A stretch of 64,000 bases of DNA from Weissella paramesenteroides ATCC 33313. GTDB taxonomy: Bacteria; Bacillota; Bacilli; Lactobacillales; Lactobacillaceae. Below, piece by piece: positions 27,230 through 36,457 of the stretch. Position 1 is the stretch's first letter. Each line of letters begins with the position of its first letter. The translations under genes were made by a program, and so were the position numbers. The notes under the pieces were generated by a model. That model was given only the letters and a program-made list of their open reading frames with translations. It did not search any database and was not told the DNA's origin. The DNA is taken from the NCBI RefSeq assembly GCF_000160575.1, contig NZ_GG697128.1:412750-476749 (forward strand). Reading direction: 5' to 3'.

Positions 27230-28484
27230 TTGCGTCTCCTCCAACCATTTCATACTGTAATTGCAAAACTGCTCGTTGCGCTAAAGCTTGCACCTGCTCA
27301 GCCGTCACTGCATCGATTTTAGCCAACCATGCGTCGTCAGTTAACTCTTGGTGCAAAACTTGCTGATTGTACAAACGATCGGCCAAATAAAGCGGTTGAT
27401 CTAATGTCATCGTATATGACGTTTTCAATAATTGCTTAACAATGGCTAACTCTTCTTCAGACACCAATGTCTGTTGCAGATGCTGTAATTCTTCATTAAT
27501 TTTAGTTATCGTGATTGCTAAATTGATTTGATCAACCCCAGCTTCTACCAACAACAAGCCAGTGTATGGATTGTAATCTGACGAGATACCATAGACAAGA
27601 CCGGCTGACTCGCGAATATTTAAGAACAACCTTGAAATTGCCAGACCACCAAAAAGACCATTAAATACATTAGCAATAAACCGTTCACCACTATTTGACA
27701 TTAATGAATAGCCCAAAACTAATCGTGCTTGGGTCACTTCATCCTGTGATTTGACCTGTTTAACTTGTGGCAACAAATCCTGATGATAAGTTGCCTGTAA
27801 CAATTGCTGGCGTGGTGCAAAGTTAAACTGAGTGGTTGCCGCAATCACTTTATTGAAATCAACATCCCCCACTACCACAATATCAATACGATCGTGGGCA
27901 ATACTATCTTGCCAAGCTTGCCATGCCTGTTGTGCCGTGGTGGCTTCCAGACCATCAATTGTCCCAAACGCTGGTAGTGCCTGGTCTGAAGCACCAAAAT
28001 AGGCTTGCAAGGCTTCCCGTAACGCATAATATGGTTTGTCTTCACGTAAGCCAGCGACTTCATCTAGCGCCATTTCTTTTTGTCGGTTAAAAATAACTGA
28101 TGCAAAACCCGCTATTTCATCCCCAATTGGATGATTGATTACTTCATTTAAAAAATCAAAACCATCGTTCAGAATATGACTGCCAGCAGTTGTAAAACGT
28201 TCATGAACTAAATTTAATTGCAGGCGAACGGTATGTAATTGACCAACTTTGAAAACTTCAGTACCGAAAGCCGCCCCTGTCATCTCACTCAATGCTTGTG
28301 CAAATTTAGTTTGTGAGGAATATTTTGCTGAGGCTGTTTCTAACATATTACTTGCTAGAACACGACCATTGAGTGTTTGTCGATTTAATTGTTGCGTAAA
28401 ATTAACCGCGATGTGAGTTGTCGCAAATTGTTTTGTTGGTAAAACATGGACAAACACACCCGTTTGAATTTCTTTTGTTACCAC
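27219..28484 (-). CDS. ymfF: M16 family peptidase-like subunit YmfF
   Basis: A 421-residue M16-type protein without the HxxEH zinc motif (the corresponding stretch is ASNMLETASAKYSS), so it is presumably the non-catalytic partner of YmfH. Start is GTG at 28484 with AGAAGG 7 bases upstream. It is the first gene of the ymfFH-rodZ-pgsA unit. A TATACT box at 28567-28572 may be its -10. The 231-base gap before it contains only this, a CTTAAAA/TTTTAAG repeat with GCAATTGC inside, and the gntP terminator. Confidence 0.92.
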   Translation of the reverse strand: MVTKEIQTGVFVHVLPTKQFATTHIAVNFTQQLNRQTLNGRVLASNMLETASAKYSSQTKFAQALSEMTGAAFGTEVFKVGQLHTVRLQLNLVHERFTTAGSHILNDGFDFLNEVINHPIGDEIAGFASVIFNRQKEMALDEVAGLREDKPYYALREALQAYFGASDQALPAFGTIDGLEATTAQQAWQAWQDSIAHDRIDIVVVGDVDFNKVIAATTQFNFAPRQQLLQATYHQDLLPQVKQVKSQDEVTQARLVLGYSLMSNSGERFIANVFNGLFGGLAISRLFLNIRESAGLVYGISSDYNPYTGLLLVEAGVDQINLAITITKINEELQHLQQTLVSEEELAIVKQLLKTSYTMTLDQPLYLADRLYNQQVLHQELTDDAWLAKIDAVTAEQVQALAQRAVLQLQYEMVGGDANVD

Positions 28485-28666
28485 AACTGTACCTTCTCTG
28501 ATGAAAATATCGCTTGTATTTTCACTTTCATTTAAAATATGTGCTTAAAATTAGCAATTGCTTTTAAGTATAACCTTTCAACTGACGACTTACCACTCTT
28601 TCCAAATAGTGTTAATAGATTTTAAATAGTTATGCGATCAGGCAATTACCATATTAAAACAAATAA

Positions 28667-28697
28667 AAACTGGGACAGAAATATTCCATCCCAGTTT
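28667..28697 (-). terminator. terminator after gntP
   Basis: AAACTGGGA and its complement enclose 13 bases; A and T runs flank on the expected side for the minus strand. It is 19 bases behind the gntP stop. Confidence 0.8.
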
Positions 28698-28715
28698 CTT
28701 ATTGAAATTTATACT

Positions 28716-30218
28716 TTATGAAAAGAGTGCTGACAAAATCAAAATAACGATCAAACCAACAACAGAAATCAATGTCTCTAGCACCGTCCAAATCTTCAAA
28801 GTTTGTGGTACGTCCAAATCGAAGAACTCCTTGAACATCCAGAAACCAGCATCATTAACGTGTGAAACACCTAGCGAACCGGCACCAATTGCTAGCACAA
28901 CAAAGGCTGGGTTAACAGCTGTTTGACTGGCAACTAATGGTGCAACAATTCCGGCTGTGGTTAAACCAGCAACTGTTGCTGAACCAACTGAAACACGCAA
29001 AATCAATGCAATGATCCAAGCAAAAATAATTGGTGACAATGATGTGTGTGAGAAAGCAGCAGCAATCGCATCAGAGATACCACCAGCAGTCAAGATTCCC
29101 TTGAAAGCTGCACCACCAGCAATAACCATCAACAAGTTGGCAATTGACTTCAAGGCATTACCCATTGAGTCACCCACTTCACTCATCGTACGCTTTTGCT
29201 TTGGACCCATTGACCAGATAGCGAAGGCCATCGCAATGACCATCGCAATCACTGGGTTTCCAAGCATCGCAATAATTTTATCTAAGACAGATGGATCTGT
29301 AATGTAACCTTTTTGGGTTGCATGTGACATGGCCTTCCAAGCTGCATCACCAATCGTACCTGAGTACACTTGCTTACCAGCGTTCACTGATAGCGTGTAA
29401 ATCGTTGAGATAAGCATGAAGATAACTGGCATCAATGAAGTGAAAATTGCCAAACCAAATGATGGCGTGTCTTCTAGCTTAAATGTCTTAACTTCACCAA
29501 TCGCATCTAACTTCTTAGTAATCTTAAATGCTTTTGGCTCAATTTTTTTGATCACACGCGTGAACAATGGTCCCGCAACGATCATCGCAATAATGGCAAC
29601 AACAATACCGTACATCAAGACGATACCAATGTTAGCCCCCAAGATGTTTGTCACTGCGGTAGGTGATGGCTGTGGTGGCAAGAAACCTTGTGCTGCTGAC
29701 AAAGCGGCAGCCATTGGAATACCCAAGTAAAGCAAAGGTACTTCAGCTTCAAGTGCAATTGTAAACACAATTGGAATCAAAACAACCAGACCAACTTCGA
29801 ATAGCAATGAGATACCAATGATGAATGACGCACCGGCAACTGCCCACTGCAAACGCTTCTTACCAAACTTGTTGATCAGCGTTGTGGCAATACGATACGA
29901 ACCACCAGCATCAGAAACTAAACGTCCGATCATTGATCCAAAGCCAAACACAATAATCAGCTCGCCCATGGTACCACCGATACCATCTTTTAGCGCACCG
30001 GCAATTCCTGCTGGATTCATACCCAATCCAAGGGCAACTAGAATTGATGTAATGATTAATGCCACGAAGGTATTAACATTTAACTTCAGGATGAAAAATA
30101 GCAACAAGGCAATCCCAAGCACTAAAATCAAAAATGGCCAAACGTTAAAATCGCTTAGCAACCATTGATATAGTCCTGTAGACTTGTCAATTGATAATCC
30201 TGTTAGCATTGTAAACAT
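28716..30218 (-). CDS. gntP: gluconate permease (GntP family)
   Basis: Proton-coupled gluconate uptake. The 500 residues contain many membrane helices, typical of GntP. The family core is visible in GFLPPQPSPTAVTNILGANIGI and ALIITSILVALGLGMNPAGI, with GFGSMIGRLVSDAGG. The GAGG site is 10 bases before the first ATG. It shares an operator-like sequence with gntK, which lies about 4.6 kb away, so uptake and phosphorylation of gluconate are probably regulated together although not in one operon. Confidence 0.92.
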   Translation of the reverse strand: MFTMLTGLSIDKSTGLYQWLLSDFNVWPFLILVLGIALLLFFILKLNVNTFVALIITSILVALGLGMNPAGIAGALKDGIGGTMGELIIVFGFGSMIGRLVSDAGGSYRIATTLINKFGKKRLQWAVAGASFIIGISLLFEVGLVVLIPIVFTIALEAEVPLLYLGIPMAAALSAAQGFLPPQPSPTAVTNILGANIGIVLMYGIVVAIIAMIVAGPLFTRVIKKIEPKAFKITKKLDAIGEVKTFKLEDTPSFGLAIFTSLMPVIFMLISTIYTLSVNAGKQVYSGTIGDAAWKAMSHATQKGYITDPSVLDKIIAMLGNPVIAMVIAMAFAIWSMGPKQKRTMSEVGDSMGNALKSIANLLMVIAGGAAFKGILTAGGISDAIAAAFSHTSLSPIIFAWIIALILRVSVGSATVAGLTTAGIVAPLVASQTAVNPAFVVLAIGAGSLGVSHVNDAGFWMFKEFFDLDVPQTLKIWTVLETLISVVGLIVILILSALFS

Positions 30219-30262
30219 AATATACTAACCTCTACAATCAAAAAATAATTTCACTTACAACC

Positions 30263-30280
30263 GTGTAAGCGATTGCTCAA
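30263..30280. promoter_or_regulatory. shared operator-like site upstream of gntP
   Basis: GTGTAAGCGATTGCTCAA lies just downstream of the gntP -10. It matches the site before gntK at 13 of 18 positions. It resembles a LacI-family or catabolite (cre-type) operator but has mismatches to the cre consensus. Confidence 0.6.
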
Positions 30281-30287
30281 CTTGATT

Positions 30288-30317
30288 ATTGTACACCCTT
30301 TCACTAACTTTTTACAA
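30288..30317 (-). promoter_or_regulatory. predicted promoter of gntP
   Basis: Minus-strand -35 TTGTAA (30312-30317), 18-base spacer, -10 TACAAT (30288-30293). Confidence 0.55.
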
Positions 30318-30336
30318 CCGGGCAAGACACAAAAAA

Positions 30337-30367
30337 AGTTTGAGACAACAATTGCTGTCCCAAACTT
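30337..30367 (-). terminator. terminator after the DUF2207 gene
   Basis: AAGTTTGAGACA pairs with TGTCCCAAACTT with one G-T pair, then seven T on the minus strand. It is 29 bases behind the stop. Confidence 0.8.
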
Positions 30368-30396
30368 GGTACACACATATATATTATCTTCACGAC

Positions 30397-32151
30397 TTAT
30401 CGGAAGCCACCCCCACCGGAGCCACCACCGAAGCTACCACCACCAGAAAAGCTCGTCCCACCACCACTACCAGTACTTGTAGCCGTAGACATTGCCCCAC
30501 TGCTAAAGTGTTGGACAGCAAAGAATGGATAAAGTGAGCCATAATAGTAAGCACTTTCTGCTTCATACCCTGGATAAGCAATCGTCAATTGCTCGGCGAC
30601 CTCTTCAGCAATACCAAAGGCGGCAGCTGCTAACATCAGATCATCCCATAGCCCAACTTCTTGTGGCGTTCGTTCATCTAGTAAGGTAAATTCTTGCAAG
30701 TAATTCTTTAGCCGTGCTAAGTCCAGATCAACCGCTGTGGCTGCCGGTTTTTTTTGGAAACCTTGAAGCCATGATGCCGCACGATTTGCACGGTCACGTT
30801 TACGGTCCCCTGTTTTTACACGTTTTGAATCTTCAGAGAAGAAAAGGTCATTTGCCTCCCCATATTGTTGACTGTAATCACGAAAAGCCTTGGTTAGCGT
30901 TTCAAGTTTCTTGCTATGTTTACTTAAATACTGCCCAAATGCTTTTTGCGTAACCACACCATCTGTTGCCGCATTTTGAAGTAATTGATGCAACTTTTGA
31001 ATTGGTTCAGGTGTGTCCTCGGCAAGTGCCTTATCAGACAACACAAACGTTATTTTCTTCTTATTGGGTTTCTTTTCACCATCTTTTGTCTGTATCGTCA
31101 GGTATTGATCACGTATCAATTGTAACAATCCCACTGACAAAAAATTATTTGTTGCTACATTAGATAGCATCGCACTAAATAGCAGATAGACATTATAAAT
31201 ACTACCAGTTGGTACTTCGCGATAATACTCCCCTTTTGTTTGTTTCTGTAGCGTACGAATCGTTGGATAATAGCGACGATAGTTTCGATACCAAAGGGTT
31301 ACCCAAATGCCACCACCAAGGACTGACAAAATAACGATGGTCACGACAATTATCGCTAACCGACGACCTTGGTCATTTTTTACAGTTTCACCATTTTTAT
31401 AATCTTGATAATTATAGTCGCTGCCTTTAAAGGCTTCTTTCATATATGAATCAAATGATCGTGATGTTGTATACAACGTACCATACGTGTGTCGAGGAAT
31501 TTGAACAATCATCTTAACATAATTGTCCTCCGACAAATCCTTAGTACTTTGCATCATCACTTGGCCCTTGTCAAAGGCTGTTTTTCCTGCAAAACCAAAG
31601 CCCCAAACACCATAACCATTCTTCACCGAAAACTGATGATTAGGATCATGGAGCGTCACTTTCAAATGCTTTGGTGAAATGGCCACATCACTGTTCAAAA
31701 ATTGCCAAGCAATCATTTGCTTTGTGGCTGTTTGCTCAACAAAGTTACTAATTTGATAGCGAATCGTGTATTGGTGCGTACCATATTTGGTAATTCCCCA
31801 ATTTAACTCATTGCCATGCTGACCAAATTTGTACGCCTTCTGTTTACGATTGTCATCCGTCTGCCAGTTTAGCTGTCGATTAAACGGACGGCCATCCATA
31901 CTGACCTGATAATTTGACAGTGCTTGTGGACCAACCAATTTCACAACTTTATAAATTTCACTACCTTCATCAGCGGTTACTGACCAATTTTCAGTGATTG
32001 TTGCCGTTCCTTGATCATTCAAAACAACATCAATATTCATGCGATTAACTGTTTGTTCAGCCGAAATACTCTGGCCATTTCCTAGCATGACAAACGAGGC
32101 AATACATGCCAGAAATAGTAACCAGAGTGGCTTTACTCTGATTTTTCCCAT
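30397..32151 (-). CDS. DUF2207 domain membrane protein
   Basis: A 584-residue membrane protein. It has a signal peptide, a large extracellular DUF2207 domain (about 35-240, MNIDVVLNDQGTATITENW, RYQISNFVEQ), one membrane segment (about 268-285, AIIVVTIVILSVLGGGIWV) and a cytoplasmic part ending in the Gly-rich GGSFGGGSGGGGF that is characteristic of this family. It overlaps lemA by 19 bases; DUF2207 and LemA genes occur together in many Gram-positives but their function is unknown. Confidence 0.9.
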   Translation of the reverse strand: MGKIRVKPLWLLFLACIASFVMLGNGQSISAEQTVNRMNIDVVLNDQGTATITENWSVTADEGSEIYKVVKLVGPQALSNYQVSMDGRPFNRQLNWQTDDNRKQKAYKFGQHGNELNWGITKYGTHQYTIRYQISNFVEQTATKQMIAWQFLNSDVAISPKHLKVTLHDPNHQFSVKNGYGVWGFGFAGKTAFDKGQVMMQSTKDLSEDNYVKMIVQIPRHTYGTLYTTSRSFDSYMKEAFKGSDYNYQDYKNGETVKNDQGRRLAIIVVTIVILSVLGGGIWVTLWYRNYRRYYPTIRTLQKQTKGEYYREVPTGSIYNVYLLFSAMLSNVATNNFLSVGLLQLIRDQYLTIQTKDGEKKPNKKKITFVLSDKALAEDTPEPIQKLHQLLQNAATDGVVTQKAFGQYLSKHSKKLETLTKAFRDYSQQYGEANDLFFSEDSKRVKTGDRKRDRANRAASWLQGFQKKPAATAVDLDLARLKNYLQEFTLLDERTPQEVGLWDDLMLAAAAFGIAEEVAEQLTIAYPGYEAESAYYYGSLYPFFAVQHFSSGAMSTATSTGSGGGTSFSGGGSFGGGSGGGGFR

Positions 32152-32690
32152 TGTGGCATCTCCTGTTTTCCTGGCGTATTTTCGAAATACTTTTCCTGAT
32201 TAAAGCCCATCGACCCAGCAATCATAAAGTTAGGAAAGACTTGGATTGACCGATTTAACTTGGTCACTGAATCGTTATAAACCATTCGTGACAAACGGAC
32301 CTTGTTCTCAAATTCATCGACCGCCGTCATTGTTTGTTGATAAACATGACTGGCTTTTAAATCTGGATATTGCTCAGCTAAGGCATTAACAACACCTAAT
32401 ACCCGATTGAATTGTTGTTCATCCGCATTAACATCAGCAACATCTGACCGTTCTGAAACGTTTTGACGAGCATTAACAATCTTCTCAAACGTTTGACTTT
32501 CATATGTTTGATATTTTTCTGTTGCTTGCATCAAATTGGTTAGCGCATCCCAACGGCTTTCAATTTGTGCGGCAATTTGCCCCATGGCATTACGTACATT
32601 CTCACGGAGTCTAACTAATTGATTGTAAATAGCAATTAACCAAACAACAATAATAACGATTACGACACCAATAATAATTCCCCATACCAT
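32133..32690 (-). CDS. lemA: LemA family protein
   Basis: 185 residues: an N-terminal membrane helix (IIIGVVIVIIVVWLIAIYNQLV) and the coiled-coil LemA body with VRNAMGQIAAQIESRWDALTNLM and YNDSVTKLNRSIQVFPNF. The cellular role of LemA is not settled. The reading frame overlaps the downstream DUF2207 gene by 19 bases. Confidence 0.95.
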   Translation of the reverse strand: MVWGIIIGVVIVIIVVWLIAIYNQLVRLRENVRNAMGQIAAQIESRWDALTNLMQATEKYQTYESQTFEKIVNARQNVSERSDVADVNADEQQFNRVLGVVNALAEQYPDLKASHVYQQTMTAVDEFENKVRLSRMVYNDSVTKLNRSIQVFPNFMIAGSMGFNQEKYFENTPGKQEMPQWEKSE

Positions 32691-32781
32691 ATCAATCTCT
32701 CCTGTTCTATTTTGTTAGATTATCGAGATACTTCTACGTACTTTATAACATAAAATGAACTAAAAATCATTGCATAACCTC

Positions 32782-34227
32782 TCATTGCAAGTACGCTTGG
32801 CGATACCAAGCATAAACTGCTTTGGCATCTTGCTCTGGCAAGTAACGAATTTTAATTGATAACTCAGTATTGCCGCTTCGCAGACGAATTACCAAATGAA
32901 CAAGTCCTGTCTGCCGCATCAAAATACTTTGGGACAATTGCATTGCTTGGATATTTTTCTTAGGCATATAATAGCGTTTTTTACCAAACAAACGACCAAC
33001 CTGAGCCACCAAAATTTTCTCGCCAGTGACACCAATTTCTGTCTTTTTCCCCGTATAAATCCCTAAGCTCCATGCTACTGGCAATACAATCAGGGACAAT
33101 AAACCAAACGGACGCAGAAAAACGCAAATCGGTACACAAATTAGCGCCGCAATTAATAAACGATTACGAATCAAGGCCCAACGGCCACGCGCGTTAGCTC
33201 GCCATCTTGATTTGCCTGTAACATCTTGTATTGGTAACCAATCGATAAAAGCGTGCATTTGCTGTTGCACGTCTTTTGATTGTACGACGGGCATAATAAC
33301 TACACCGCCACTTTTTTCATCATCAGAAGCATTCGCAGCAACCAATGCTTGAACTGTTGTTAAATGTAATAATTGTCGTAACCAAGATTGGATATAGACA
33401 ACACTTTGAATGCGATTGAGGCGGACGGTCACTCGACTAGTTTGAAAAAAGCCCTTATTTGTTGTTAACTGCGTACCATGTTGCACAATTTTAAAATGAT
33501 AGTATCGTTGAATAATCAACAAATAGGAAATGACAACCGCTAGCAATATGACAAACACAATGTCAAAAATAATCACTGTTTCTGTCTGCTGACTAAACCG
33601 ACTAACCAATTGGGTGAGATAGTGTTTTGGTAGAATATCATCTAGCCGATTATAAACAACACTTATTCCCAATAAGATTGGCACCATACTAAATGAAGTC
33701 ACCGCATATAGATTTAAATCGCGCCACTTAATTTGATACTGCTGTTTCACTTCATCATCACGATGCACAGCATTCGTCGGTGACATCGGTTGATCGTTTA
33801 TTTCTGAACGAGCATTCTGTTTTAATTGTTCCAGTTCGTGCACTTCTTTTAAAGAAATAATCGGCAAACTAGCATCTGCTTGATTATCAACATGTGCAGA
33901 TGTTTCGATTTTTAAACTAACCAACTGGAAAGGTTTCATAAAAAACCATTGTTTTGTCTGAAACGTTTGAATCTTTGGATAAGTTAAGTGAAGTTGTTGT
34001 TTGTTGAATAAACCTTGCTTAATCATAATTTCATCGGCTGAAATAGTATAAGTTAGCGTGGCATAACGACTGACTATAAAAAAAACACCCACACAAACAG
34101 CTGCCACTAACCACCACCATAATTGATTAGCCACACCTAATAACAATAAAACCCACCAAGTCTTCACTTCTTCAACCAAAAAAATGACTAACGCTAATGG
34201 ATGAAGGTGTTTTGCTTTAACTGTCAT
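32782..34227 (-). CDS. ydbT: PH domain membrane protein (YdbT-like)
   Basis: A 481-residue membrane protein with bacterial PH (DUF304/bPH2) domains repeated in tandem, two visible as YTISADEIMIKQGLFNKQQLHL and TRKGFFQTSR-like TNKGFFQTSRVTVRLNRIQSVVYIQ; a further one is near KILVAQVGRLFGKKRYYMPK. Start at 34227 has GAGG 6 bases upstream. It overlaps the ydbS-like gene by 11 bases. In Bacillus the pair helps resistance to antimicrobial peptides and is in the SigW regulon; here this is only by homology. Confidence 0.88.
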   Translation of the reverse strand: MTVKAKHLHPLALVIFLVEEVKTWWVLLLLGVANQLWWWLVAAVCVGVFFIVSRYATLTYTISADEIMIKQGLFNKQQLHLTYPKIQTFQTKQWFFMKPFQLVSLKIETSAHVDNQADASLPIISLKEVHELEQLKQNARSEINDQPMSPTNAVHRDDEVKQQYQIKWRDLNLYAVTSFSMVPILLGISVVYNRLDDILPKHYLTQLVSRFSQQTETVIIFDIVFVILLAVVISYLLIIQRYYHFKIVQHGTQLTTNKGFFQTSRVTVRLNRIQSVVYIQSWLRQLLHLTTVQALVAANASDDEKSGGVVIMPVVQSKDVQQQMHAFIDWLPIQDVTGKSRWRANARGRWALIRNRLLIAALICVPICVFLRPFGLLSLIVLPVAWSLGIYTGKKTEIGVTGEKILVAQVGRLFGKKRYYMPKKNIQAMQLSQSILMRQTGLVHLVIRLRSGNTELSIKIRYLPEQDAKAVYAWYRQAYLQ

Positions 34228-34684
34228 AAACATCCTCTTCCTTTGCTAAATCCATAATTTGATTTTTTAATTGCGTCGCCGTTGCTAAATCGACACCACC
34301 GATTTCATGGACAGCTGCTGCCGTATGAATCTTAACGGATTGTAATTTATTCAGTTGTAGCAACGGACCAGCTGACAGGGTAACATCTTGAATTCGTAAA
34401 ATTGGTACCGCTGTTGTTTGACGAACGAAAAAGCCAGTGGTAATTTCAACATCGTGACCCGAAATCTGATACCGCCAAAATTGATAACGGTACGGAATCA
34501 AGCTAAATTCTACGCTCGAAAAAATCACACCAATAGCGGCTACCACCCATATCAACCATACTGGCCATGCAAAAAAATAATGACATACGACGACACCTAT
34601 TACGATACCGACCGTAATTAATAAATTAACCGCCGCTTGCAAACGCCAAACTGTTTTAATCTTTTCAGGTAATTGTTGTCCCAT
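34217..34684 (-). CDS. ydbS: PH domain membrane protein (YdbS-like)
   Basis: 155 residues with two membrane helices (about 20-55) and a bPH2 domain (RYQFWRYQISGHDVEITTGFF, TAVPILRIQDVTLSAGPLLQ). The ATG at 34684 gives the usual family length; AAGGGATGG is 15 bases upstream, rather far. Longer frame to 34774 would add a non-membrane, unlikely N-terminus. It overlaps its YdbT-like partner. Confidence 0.82.
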   Translation of the reverse strand: MGQQLPEKIKTVWRLQAAVNLLITVGIVIGVVVCHYFFAWPVWLIWVVAAIGVIFSSVEFSLIPYRYQFWRYQISGHDVEITTGFFVRQTTAVPILRIQDVTLSAGPLLQLNKLQSVKIHTAAAVHEIGGVDLATATQLKNQIMDLAKEEDVYDS

Positions 34685-34773
34685 TTTATAGAAATATCCA
34701 TCCCTTCCCTTAATGAGTCTAAGCCTACCATAATCAGAATTTAGATTGCAAACAACTTCAGGAGAACGAAACA

Positions 34774-34812
34774 AAAAAGACCAGATCCTTTTAATAGGTT
34801 CTGATCTTTTTT
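34774..34812 (-). terminator. terminator after gntK
   Basis: AAAAAAGA-CAGA-CC paired with GG-TCTG-TCTTTTTT with single unpaired bases; 16 bases behind the gntK stop. Confidence 0.75.
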
Positions 34813-34827
34813 ACTAATACGTAATAT

Positions 34828-36360
34828 TTATTTTTCAATATGTGTTCGTTGATAATCTGCAATTGCCTTATACTCTGTTTGCAATTGACGTGATAGACGA
34901 ATGAAAATTGGTGTTAATTCACGATAAGCATCGTAGTTTTCAGGATTTGGTTGGTAAGTATTTGCCTCTCCAATCATATCACCAATAACTTCCAAATTAT
35001 CAATTAGACCTAACGCCTTTTGTGCCATCACCGTTGCTGCCAATGCACCTGATTCAAATGCGGTTGGTACAGTAACTGGTTGCTCGAAAATATCCGCAGC
35101 CATTTGACGCCACAATGGTGAACGAGCGAAACCACCCGTTGCTTGAATGGCTGATAGGTCACCAACAACTTCTTCAAGTGCTAATGAAACCATATAGATG
35201 TTAAAGATGATTCCTTCTAGGACAGCACGAACCATGTGCGCACGCGTATGGTTATGTGTCAAACCGAAGAATGAACCACGCGCATTAGCATCCCAAATTG
35301 GTGCGCGTTCGCCACCCAAATATGGATGGAATAGCAAGCCATCAGCACCTGCCGGAATCTTTGATGCAATTTCAGTTAATAAGTCATATGAATCAATTCC
35401 TAATAACTCAGCTGTCGACTTTTCTGAATCGAACATGTTATCACGAGCCCAACGGAAAACATCACCACCGTTATTAACCGGTCCACCAACGACCCAGTGA
35501 TCCTTATCCAAGGCATACGTAAATGTACGACCTTTTGGATCAATCTTTGGTGCATCTGTTACCACGCGAATAGCCCCTGATGTCCCGATTGTGACCGCTG
35601 CGACACCCGGTTGAATCGCATTAACCCCTAGGTTTGATAATGGACCATCACCAGCACCGTAGATGAATGGCGTGTCGACATCCAAGCCCATTTCTGCTGC
35701 ATATTGTGGATCCATGCCTGTTTCAATCGTATATGGATCAACCGGTTCTGGCAATTGTTCCTTAGTGATGCCAGTTACTGACAATGCTTGCTCATCCCAG
35801 TCCAAGTTAAAGATATTAAATAGACCTGTTCCCGAAGCAATTGAGTAATCCATCTTATTGGCACCAAATAAACGATTAAACAAGAATTCCTTAATGCCAA
35901 GATAATGAACAGCATTATTATAGATATCAGTGTGTTCGTTTTTCAACCAAAGCAACTTTGACAAAGGTGCCATTGGGTGAATTGGTGTTCCTGTCTTACT
36001 GTAAATTTCTTGACCAATACCGTTTGACTTTAATTCTTCTGTATACTTAACAGCTCGTGCATCCGCCCAAGTAATCACACGTGTCAAAGGCTGCCAGTCA
36101 GCATCAAATGCAATTAATGAATGCATTGCTGAACTAAATGAAACACCTAAGATTTTGCCATCTTTTGCTGCACGTGTCACTTGTGCCATCGCATCAGTGA
36201 AAGCTTCCCAAATCTCATCTAGGTCTTCTTCGGCCATATCTGGTGCATCACGGTATAGTTTGTAACCTTTATTTGCACTTGCGATCACATGTCCCTTTGT
36301 ATCAAACAAGACAACTTTTGTTGACGTTGTTCCCAAGTCAACTCCAATTAGGTAATCCAT
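34828..36360 (-). CDS. gntK: gluconokinase (FGGY family)
   Basis: Phosphorylates gluconate to 6-phosphogluconate for the oxidative pentose phosphate/phosphoketolase route. The 510 residues show the FGGY phosphate-1 region IGVDLGTTSTKVVLFD at the N-terminus, then ITWADARA, FIYGAGDGPLSNLG, GTSGAIR and GGERAPIWDANARG, and QATGGFARSPLWRQMAADIF near the C-terminus. The specific substrate is supported by the shared operator with gntP. It is a single-gene unit with its own terminator. Confidence 0.9.
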   Translation of the reverse strand: MDYLIGVDLGTTSTKVVLFDTKGHVIASANKGYKLYRDAPDMAEEDLDEIWEAFTDAMAQVTRAAKDGKILGVSFSSAMHSLIAFDADWQPLTRVITWADARAVKYTEELKSNGIGQEIYSKTGTPIHPMAPLSKLLWLKNEHTDIYNNAVHYLGIKEFLFNRLFGANKMDYSIASGTGLFNIFNLDWDEQALSVTGITKEQLPEPVDPYTIETGMDPQYAAEMGLDVDTPFIYGAGDGPLSNLGVNAIQPGVAAVTIGTSGAIRVVTDAPKIDPKGRTFTYALDKDHWVVGGPVNNGGDVFRWARDNMFDSEKSTAELLGIDSYDLLTEIASKIPAGADGLLFHPYLGGERAPIWDANARGSFFGLTHNHTRAHMVRAVLEGIIFNIYMVSLALEEVVGDLSAIQATGGFARSPLWRQMAADIFEQPVTVPTAFESGALAATVMAQKALGLIDNLEVIGDMIGEANTYQPNPENYDAYRELTPIFIRLSRQLQTEYKAIADYQRTHIEK

Positions 36361-36386
36361 TAATAAAACCTCTCATATTTTATATT

Positions 36387-36404
36387 TTGTTCAAACGCTT
36401 ACTT
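36387..36404. promoter_or_regulatory. shared operator-like site upstream of gntK
   Basis: Minus strand AAGTAAGCGTTTGAACAA, between a -35-like TTAAAG and a -10-like TATAAA. It shares GTAAGCG, TTG and CAA at the same positions with the gntP site (13 of 18 bases). Confidence 0.6.
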
Positions 36405-36457
36405 TAATTTTATGTAAAAAACTTACATTTTGCAAACAAAGACACGAAAATTTTTTT

